34,980 nt of DNA from Chara braunii (Eukaryota; Streptophyta; Charophyceae; Charales; Characeae): positions 890,409-925,388 of the forward strand of contig BFEA01000398.1 in assembly GCA_003427395.1 (NCBI GenBank), written 5' to 3'. Under the pieces are notes generated by a model, which had not been told where the DNA came from, ran no database searches, and saw only the letters and a list, made by a program, of their open reading frames with translations. Positions 28,122 to 34,980 of the stretch are shown here, in pieces (positions within the stretch are counted from its first letter, which is position 1; each line of letters opens with the position of its first letter). The position numbers were made by a program, and so were the translations under genes.

Positions 28122-28677
28122 AGGGCGATCGGGCCAAAGAGGCAGATGGAGAGGTCGAACGATTGTCTTGCACTCTTCAGGAAGGTAAGTGCCAGCTTGA
28201 TGTGGTTTCTGTTCTCTCTCACTATGTATCCCCTTTGTCTTTGTCTTCTCTCTTTTCCACGGCCCGAGGGGTTGGGGAGGGAAAAGGGTGGGAGGAGGGG
28301 TCCGTCCGGCTGGGCAGGAGGTAACTCAAGGTTCGGTGGATAGAGCATGGGCGATGGGAGCGTGAAGGAGTGGGATAAGCACTAGGATCTGGGGAGTGCA
28401 GATTGACCACCTTCATATAATTACCTAGTTTGTATCTCTATCATTGTCGAGGTCGATCCGATCATAGAGGAGATGGCGGCCTGGCTGATGATGCTGTGAT
28501 GTTATGTCGGCACCCCTGAAATCACTTTGTTGAATGATCCACACAACGCTCTGTTGGGGAACATGGGAATTCTGTACTGTGGAATTTCTGATGTTGATGA
28601 TTTATCCGCAGGTGGAGGCTCTAAAATTTCCACGATGACATCTCCCTTTTATCTCGTCTTCATTCATTGATTTAATC
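28122..28677. other. Gene-free stretch before the LINE
   Basis: No gene recognised. It ends at the poly(T) which marks the 3' end of the minus-strand LINE. Confidence 0.4.
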
Positions 28678-28693
28678 TTTTTTTTTTTTTTTT

Positions 28694-29307
28694 AATATAT
28701 ATATAAAACCCCTCGCCAGTGTTAGTGCTGCTGATAAGAGCAGACACCACTAACACCCTCAGGGGGGCTCCATCTATTGGTGGGGAGCGTCACCTGCTGG
28801 AAAACGGGTCCAGCGTCCCATTTACAACATTGAGAATGTCTGAGTGTGTGAGAGCTGTGGCAGTGAGGCCTGCCAGCATTGATTGCCCTGTCACCAGGGG
28901 ATTGACTGCGCAGCCTACAGTCATTCTTCAATACCATTGGACTATCATTGGACTAAAACCAGACCAGGGCAAGACAGGGGGGGGGGGAGCCTCTTCACCT
29001 TTTACAGCGCCAGATGTCTTACAACTATTCACTAGCTCCTCTGCCCCCCACTACACAGACCCCCCCTTTAAACGCTTGCCTGTGTCTCCGCTTTTCTCCT
29101 ACCAGCGCATTTATCCTTACCACTGCTTTTCTACCAGGCAGTTGGAGAGGAGGGGTTAAAGATCAGGAAAGTCACCCGGGGGTTTTAGGGGGATAGTTGC
29201 ATCAACTTTAGCCCACTCCTTAAATCTCAGTCGATAATCCCTTACTATCTCCTTCCTCCCCTGGTCCTCCCCTGGTGCCGAATGTTCCCCTTTCCATTCC
29301 ACCACCC
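28694..29307 (-). other. LINE 3' UTR with hairpins H2, H1 and H0
   Basis: In sense order: H2 (CCCTG/CAGGG, 28886-28899), H1 (GCTGGA-AAACGGG-TCCAGC on plus, 28796-28814), the ACCAATAGATGG word, H0 (28719-28756) and the poly(A). The upper part (29030-29300) is C-rich on plus and unstructured to the eye. Confidence 0.75.
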
Positions 29308-30986
29308 CTAGCTTCCCCCCTTCAGGGGCCCGAGCCAGCTTGTGCCAAATTCGTGGATTTTTACGAGTATTTCCTTATGCTTGTCCAGGAGTCTGAGTTT
29401 AGTTTTGACCGCTTCCCACTTCGCGATGATCACTGTTTGGATTTGTTGTTGTATGATTTCCATGAGTTCGGGTCCTTCTACTCTGGCGCCTTCCATTTCG
29501 AATGTACAGCGTCGTCTCCAGAGTGCCCAAAGCACCGCCCTACGTCCCATTCTGAACATGTTGATAGTGAATTCATCCAGTTGATCTGCACGGCCTTTGG
29601 GCCAAATCTCAAGCAAGATTGCCTTCCAGTCCCAAGGCCACGGGGCTTTTGTTTCTAGCTGCTCCCAGATTCGATCCCACCACCTCCACAGCCAGCGTGC
29701 ACCCGGGCATTGCAGCAGGATGTGCTCAATTGTCTCCGNCCATTTTTGGGCTGGGAACGAATTGGTGCACAGTTTGCACCAGGGGAGGGCACGTCCTTGC
29801 TGTTCCAAGGATGTTCTATCTATCAGCCAATTATTAGTGNGTAGGCAGCGGTGTTCCATCTGCCACTGGAGGNAAGCAATTTTANNTGGTTTNTCTTTGG
29901 ACATNTTGAACCACTTNACTGGCCTGAGTTCTTCCTTGCTAATATTTAAGTGGTTCCTCCAACGGTCCTCCACCTNGTCTCGNAGANTTATTGTNGGCCT
30001 TAGCAGCCTATAGGTGGATTTGACTGTTAGACCCTGTAGTGTCTTAGTGGATTCCTTTCCTTTCCCGATGCGGTTTGTCCATGTCCATTCCAACGGATCC
30101 AGGGCCAGCTGATGGATCGGGGACTCAGGTTGGAAGGCTGAGAGCTGATCGTTTGTCTTGAGCACTCTAATTCTGAAGAGCTCGTCTTTTTGACATTCGA
30201 TGGTTTCTTCAGGATCGCTGTTTTGGATTATGTTATCCCGTCCCATTCGGAAGAGGTTCACTTCCAGACGTCCGTCTGGGGTACAACAGGCCACCCTTCC
30301 CACCTCCCCCTGGCGATCGGGCACCGCCACCCAATCCAACTTTTGTAGGGTGGGACCTTTGTGAAGAGTTCGCCACCAATCCAGGAGAATCTTCCCCACA
30401 ATCGCCTCCAATGCTTCTAGTGGTCGGTGGCAGTACCTCAGCCTTGCCCGTAGCTGGTCAGGGCTTTCCAGTTTTTTTTCTCCATGTCTCGTATGTCCTT
30501 CACCCTTGTTATCCCTCTCTTGATCCATCCTTGCCAGGGCGAGTCCATGCAGTGGAGTGTTTGACCTTTCGAGTCTACCACCCACCTGTTGCCAAACAAG
30601 GGTTGCCTCGCCACTTCCTCCAATCGATCGGGCGGTGTTTTATCCGGCAGAGGGAGGCTTCTCCACGTTTTAAGAAGAGAAGGTCAAAAGGGGTCATTTC
30701 GCAAGTCGGCCCTTGCTACCTGTCTGGGGGAATGATGATCCTGATCTGGTTGCTCCGGTCTTCCCCTTGGGATGGGCCAATCCCTGTTTTCCAGCCACAT
30801 CCGCGGGTCGTTTCCTTCCGTTGTTTGTGGTGCCAGTCGGGAGATATGTTCCAAGGCAAGTCCCTTCCAGGGGATATCCGGGGTGAAGATCAACTTTTTG
30901 AGCCATTGTAGTGCCAANGCCCTGGTCTNTACCNAAGGGTCAATAATACCAAGGCCTCCTTTGGACTTGGGTTGGATTATAGAGTG
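29308..30986 (-). pseudogene. LINE ORF2, C-terminal third (zinc-binding region)
   Basis: Continues the reverse-transcriptase frame after the TGA at 30987-30989: PKSKGGLGIIDP, KKLIFTPDIPWKGLALEHIS, then TGA at 30684-30686, then EEVARQPLFGNRWVVDS. The frame shifts at an eight-base homopolymer (30472-30479) and runs open from 30585 to 29308 with LQWQMEHRCL, CKLCTNSFPAQK, ETIEHILLQCPGARWLW (the Cys/His cluster) and FRMGRRAVLWALWRRRC. The stop at 29308 is taken as the true ORF2 end because the LINE at 14482 ends in the same region. Confidence 0.88.
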
Positions 30987-32129
30987 TCATGCCACACGAC
31001 TAATCACGTTAACTTTCTCATGGTCGCTCCTCCATGGAAAGGCTGCTATTTGCCGTTTCAATGGGCGCAGGGTCTGCTTGTCTAAGGCCCAAATTGTTGA
31101 CTTGTACCACAATGAGGCCAGCACCACATTGTTGATTATCAGAGAACGTTCAAATATCGAGGTGTGCTTGTTTGTCCAAAGTGTCATTTTTGCTAGGGGC
31201 GGGTTTTTAAGCCACTCGTTATTGTTGGATGGCCTACCTCCTGCCGTCATTGATATGCCTAACACTCTGATGGGTGCTTTTTCACGAAGCCATTTGAGTT
31301 TGGGTTGCTCTGGAGGTCTCACTCCCTGATGATGGATCCACCATCCCTGGGTTTTGTTTCCCCAGTTCACTCTCATGTCTGAGAGTTTGCAGAAGCGATC
31401 CATCATGTGCTGTACCTCTTCCATTGATTCTTTAGAGGCGTCCACCATTAAGGTTAAGTCATCAGCAAACAGCGAGCAGATCGGCATTGCTTCCTTGGGT
31501 ATTGCCAAGACCTGAATTCTTTTGATATCCTTATGAGTTCTTAGATTAGTGGCTAGTGCCTCCATGATTATTACGAAAAGGTATGGGGCTATGGGATCCC
31601 CTTGTCTGACTGATCTTTGAAGGTCGATAGGGGGTGCCAGGTTGTCATTCACCATGACCCTAGTGGTGGCATTGGAGTGGAGGATTTTGATCCACCTCCT
31701 GAAAGCCAGCCCGAAGTTAAACTTGGTCAGGCATCTGTCTAAAAAAGTCCAATCCACGTGATCATATGCTTTTTCAAAGTTGATAAAGATAATAGCTACA
31801 TTATTTTTGGATTGCCTGGTTAGTTTGATCATCTCATTGACCAAAAGGATGTTATCCTGGATATTTCTGCCTTGGATGAAGCCTGTTTGGTCTGGGTGGA
31901 TGATCTCTGACATAATTGGTGCCATGCGATTGGCCAATGCCTTTGTCATCATCTTATAGACCACTATGAGCAGAGTGATTGGCCTGTAGTTCCTGATATT
32001 CATCTTTTCTCCTTTTTTGTATAGGAGTGTCAGGACACCTTGCCCAACTAACTCCCCAGTTCGTCCCGTGTCCCAAGTCTCATGGTAATATTCCATGAGG
32101 TCCTGTGAGATGTTCGGCCACATTGCCAC
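30987..32129 (-). pseudogene. LINE ORF2, reverse-transcriptase domain
   Basis: NYRPITLLIVVYKMMTKALA, HPDQTGFIQGRNIQDNILL, INFEKAYDHVDW, RSVRQGDPIAPYLFVIIMEA and FADDLTLMVD (FADD at residues 221-224 of this piece) are the ordered motifs of non-LTR reverse transcriptase. Motif A normally starts with Asp (DFEKAYD) but has Asn at residue 117, so a catalytic metal ligand is missing. The piece is in the same frame as the endonuclease part, separated only by TGA at 32130-32132, and ends at another TGA where the related elements have Trp (VAW). Confidence 0.93.
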
Positions 32130-33653
32130 TCAAAATTCCTTGGGCAACCCATCTATTCCCGGCGTTTTTTCGTCCTCCATCTGCGTCAGTGCTGTCCATA
32201 TTTCTTCTTTTAAAAGTGGCTTATCTAAACTATCTCTTTGCAGTTCTGTTAAGGGTTTATTAAGTGGACGTAAAAAGTCCTCAATTTCTTTCATTCGCTG
32301 GTGCACCAGGTGGTATGCACATTCGGATGTGAACAAGGTTTGATAGAAGTCCCTTGCTATTTTAGTAAAGGCAGCTGTAGACGTGTGCAGGGGGCCTTGT
32401 GTGGCTTTGGGGTCCTCCAAGGCTTCAATCACAGTCCTCCCTGCTTTAGCCTTGGCCAGGGCGAAGAATCTCGCATCCGTGGCTCCTTCCATGTTATGTT
32501 TGGAGAGTCGGTCCCGTATTCTTACACCTTGCCATCTATAATCCATATAGTTAACGAGGCGAGCCTCTATAGTCTGGATGGCTCTAGCGAGCTCTTCTTG
32601 GGCGATATCTGTTTCGTTTTCCTGTTGTTGCATGTGTTGTAGTTGGTGCTGCAGGTTGGATTCTTCTGCGTGGCGGTTTGCCGCCAGAAGCTTGGAGTAT
32701 TCATTGCACTTGCGGCCCAAAAAAGTCAGGCCGTTGTTGAACCATATCGTTTTGTCTTGGATTTGGCTTTTCTGTTCCTGCCAATAGGACCATACGTCTG
32801 CGAGGTAGGACTTGAAGCGATCGATGGCCAGGAGAGATGTATTCAATTTATAGAATCCTCTCCCCTGGTCTGTTTTTTTCCTAAATGAGAACATCGCCAC
32901 GCACATTGCATGGTCCAGACCCGGGTAGGGGCTGCGGGGAAATATTTCTGCTATCTGAAGTGCCCCTTGCAGGTCTTGTGAGGTGAGTATAAGGTCAATC
33001 CGAGATTTGGAGGCCTTTTTTGTGCTACTCTTACGAAAACAGGTGAAGCGGCGCTCCGTAGGATGATGCCTTCGGAAAGTGTCGAAGAGATCGAGGGATT
33101 GTGACAACTCTGCGATGAATCTTTCGTCCTTCTCAACATAAGCCGGGCATGGGGTTGGGAGTTTCCATCTATCCAACCAGCGGTCCGGTGCCTCATTGAA
33201 ATCGCCTGCCACTATCACGGGGATGCCTACCGGTAGCTTGGGTTTAAGAGACTCGAAGAAGGTCTGTCGTGCTATCGGATCATTTGGAGCGTATACGTTT
33301 AGAATGCTCACCACTTCGAGCTCCAACATTGCTAACAAATAAACCCATCTACCCCCCTCCTGGTCTGCTTCCCAATTGAGCATCTCTGCTTTGGAGCCTG
33401 GCGGGAGCCATATGGCCACGCCCCCGCTGTCGGGACGCGGGGCGTGGGCCTGGAAAGCCTGGTGTCCCCACAGCTCATTATGCCTATGGTTGTGCTCCGG
33501 GTTATCCATCAGATGGGTTTCTTGTAGGCATATAACGTCTGGCCAGACTTTCCCGTCAACCCCCTTAAGCTGGTCCATTATTGCTTGTCGCTTGGGATGA
33601 TTCGCAGTGGCGAGTCCATTCACATTCAATGAGCGAAGGTCAAGGTCAGCTTG
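32130..33653 (-). pseudogene. LINE ORF2, AP-type endonuclease domain and linker
   Basis: It nicks target DNA to prime reverse transcription. Counting from the first in-frame Leu (TTG, 33629): LNVNGL at the start, CLQETHL with Glu37, AGDFNEAPD at 141-149, SRIDLILTS at 209-217 and GLDHAMC with Asp239-His240. These are the conserved active-site motifs, all present. There is no ATG before residue 18, and the frame is bounded upstream by TGA (33654-33656), so the true start or a link to ORF1 is unclear. A stop at 32130 cuts it from the reverse transcriptase. Confidence 0.92.
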
Positions 33654-33743
33654 TCATGTGCACAGTTTCCAGGTTTTGTCTTTACCATACAATGTGTCAA
33701 CTACATTCATTTTGTTATGGTTTCCTTCACTATCGCAGTGCTT

Positions 33744-34980
33744 TTACAGAGGTAGCCAACTCCCAGTGTCCAGGAGATTACCTTTCTGCAGTATACCGTT
33801 TATGAGGATTTTCACCAAGAATTCTTCGATTTCCTTCGCAGACCAGAGGTCACCAGACTTTATTTTTAAGAGCTGCAGGTCTTTAAGTCCCTCTTGGTCC
33901 GCCCACCGTAACTCTTCTGATTTAAGGTGGTCATACCTCAGATATATGTCTTTGGACCCCAACCTCTCTTGCCCGCGGGAAAGGACCAGGGCCGCGGAGG
34001 CTCCTGACAGGAGACGGTTCTGTATGAGCTGCCGGATGTCCGTCTTCCCGAGCAGCAGGCTTCCAGCCCAAGAAGTCAGTGAGAGAAAGGCCGATGAGCA
34101 CCCCCGGAGGAAGATTTCCCCATGCGTAGACCCCAGGGGCACTGACAGGCCCAACTCCCATGTCCCCTCTTTTTGTCTGATTGGTAATAGAACTATGCCT
34201 TTTTCTGTGGGGCCCTCACCGGTGGGTGTAATTTCTAATAATTGTCTGATTTTTTGTCTGCGGCTGGTGGGGCCAGCTTCCGGTGGTTTTGGGGGTGGGG
34301 GCAACTCTTGCCGGGGTGATCCTGAGTCCCCGCCCAGGCCCTGTCCCTCTGTGGCCGGCTCCTGCTTGTCCCCGGTGGCTGTCGTCACATCCTCGGGCCC
34401 CGTCCCTGTGCTGTTTTGTGTTGTCCCATCCCTCTTTTTTTGCTCCTCCTCAGTCTGCCCCGAGTTGCTCCCTGTATTTTCCTTGGCTCGCTGTTCCTCC
34501 CGTTGTGTTCCTTCATCAGTGGTTGGTTCGGCCCCCGTGTTGTTTTGTGTTGTTCCATCCCCTTTGTTCTGCTCCTCCTCTATCCTCCCCGAGTTGCTCC
34601 CTGTCTTTTCCTTGGCTCGTTGTTCCTCCCGTTGTGTTCTTTCATCAGTGGTTGGTTCGGTCCCGGGGCCCCCACCGTGGTTTCCTTTTTGTGTTCCCTG
34701 CCCCCGGTGCAGGTTCTGTTCGGGAGGGTGAAAACGGGCAGTCACTATGCTCAGCAACCTGTGACAGACATCGGGCCAGTTTGCTCCCACTGGCAGCCCC
34801 TGTGACAAAGCCTTGTGCAGACTAGCGCTGCTCTCTAGAAGGGGGATGAGCTCCCTGTACACGTTGTCCCAAAATTCCACATTTCCTTCCCCGTATTTTA
34901 GGTGCAGGTTTTCCATTAACCATTCTGCTATTTCCTGCAGTCCCACTTTGTGTGTCCCATTTTCCTCCGTTCCTTCTGGG
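33744..34980 (-). CDS. LINE ORF1 protein, partial at the window edge
   Basis: The minus frame is open from the window edge (…GTHKVGLQEIAEWLMENLHL) to TAA at 33744-33746, over 410 codons. The middle is hydrophilic and contains two tandem 43-residue units starting EPTTDE, with QREEQRAKE and TGSNSG, from an exact 129-bp DNA repeat. The C-terminal part (about 170 residues) looks folded but shows no CCHC knuckle or RRM that I can see. ORF1 proteins of LINEs bind RNA in the retrotransposition particle; that role is inferred from position. It is in the same frame as ORF2, about 90 bp upstream of it. Confidence 0.8.
   Translation of the reverse strand, partial: PEGTEENGTHKVGLQEIAEWLMENLHLKYGEGNVEFWDNVYRELIPLLESSASLHKALSQGLPVGANWPDVCHRLLSIVTARFHPPEQNLHRGQGTQKGNHGGGPGTEPTTDERTQREEQRAKEKTGSNSGRIEEEQNKGDGTTQNNTGAEPTTDEGTQREEQRAKENTGSNSGQTEEEQKKRDGTTQNSTGTGPEDVTTATGDKQEPATEGQGLGGDSGSPRQELPPPPKPPEAGPTSRRQKIRQLLEITPTGEGPTEKGIVLLPIRQKEGTWELGLSVPLGSTHGEIFLRGCSSAFLSLTSWAGSLLLGKTDIRQLIQNRLLSGASAALVLSRGQERLGSKDIYLRYDHLKSEELRWADQEGLKDLQLLKIKSGDLWSAKEIEEFLVKILINGILQKGNLLDTGSWLPL

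Larger units (their letters stand above)
28678..34980 (-). mobile_element. Nearly full-length L1-type LINE, inactive, 5' end beyond the window
   Basis: Minus-strand order: ORF1 (34980-33744, open at the window edge), ORF2 with AP-type endonuclease, reverse transcriptase and Cys-rich end (33653-29308), a 3' UTR of about 610 bp and a 16-base tail (T on plus, 28678-28693). At least three in-frame TGA, one frameshift in an A8 run and a changed catalytic Asp disable it. About fifteen N lie within 29739-30934, probably unresolved differences among copies. It shares the zinc-binding end and the tail hairpins with the insertion at 14482-16278. Confidence 0.92.

Noticed and set aside
30684-32132. TGA read as Trp (code change) in the LINE
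   Set aside because: The METTL4-like gene uses TGG for Trp and TGA as its own stop; point mutation explains the LINE stops.
33607-34825. 374- and 180-codon plus-strand frames
   Set aside because: Antisense to LINE ORF1; Cys/Ser/Pro-rich with no motif, while the minus frame fits a LINE.

Overview
The window looks like nuclear DNA of a green-lineage (streptophyte) eukaryote. A large-genome charophyte alga such as Chara would fit, but the species is inferred. The reasons are: one intact host-type gene for a METTL4-like MT-A70 methyltransferase; a decayed plastid atpB piece; several mitochondrial pieces (nad4, rpl2, rps10, organelle-type tRNAs); L1-type LINE debris; and long stretches with no credible gene. 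It is a draft assembly. There is a 64-base N gap, scattered single Ns inside a LINE, and two intact transposase mosaic-end mate-pair junctions (4299-4336 and 26264-26301), so contiguity across those two points should not be trusted.

Layout. 1-4300: small hairpins, a 79-bp tandem repeat, two tRNA-like SINE heads, a retroposon tail, long CT/GA microsatellites, the N gap and the first adapter junction. 4690-4970: a 95-bp tandem duplication split by a tiny poly(A) insertion with a 14-bp target-site duplication. 5050-5485: a mitochondrial mosaic (nad4, trnD, trnS, trnA and another tRNA half) with an antisense U6 snRNA copy inside it. 5990-7711: a 133-bp tandem repeat, a GGTNA pentamer array that starts as (GGTTA)6, plastid atpB, and a second U6 copy. 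8237-11245: the METTL4-like gene. 11380-13330: a tandemly duplicated ~0.9-kb repeat, each copy holding a MITE-like foldback, with a retroposon inserted in the second copy. 13334-16296: two plus-strand LINE 3' fragments, the second (14482-16278) a complete 5'-truncated insertion with an 18-bp target-site duplication. 16740-18230: retroposon tails and modular repeats. 18286-18937: mitochondrial rpl2 and rps10 fragments and a well-folded tRNA-Leu(UAG). 20360-25548: two broken LINEs of a second family in opposite orientations. 26150-28120: the second adapter junction and a 369-bp higher-order repeat that keeps reading frame. 28678-34980: a nearly full-length but inactive L1-type LINE on the minus strand.

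The most interesting pattern is in the LINE tails. A stem-loop with arms GCTGGA/TCCAGC recurs nine times, and in two copies the arms change with compensation. It sits upstream of two different 3' modules that end in poly(A). Two further hairpins in the same elements also keep pairing while sequence changes. Two copies lie in LINE 3' UTRs bounded by poly(A), one of them with an exact target-site duplication, so this looks like a structured retrotransposition signal shared by LINEs and short non-autonomous copies. The METTL4-like gene is the only clear host function. Everything else is mobile or relocated DNA.
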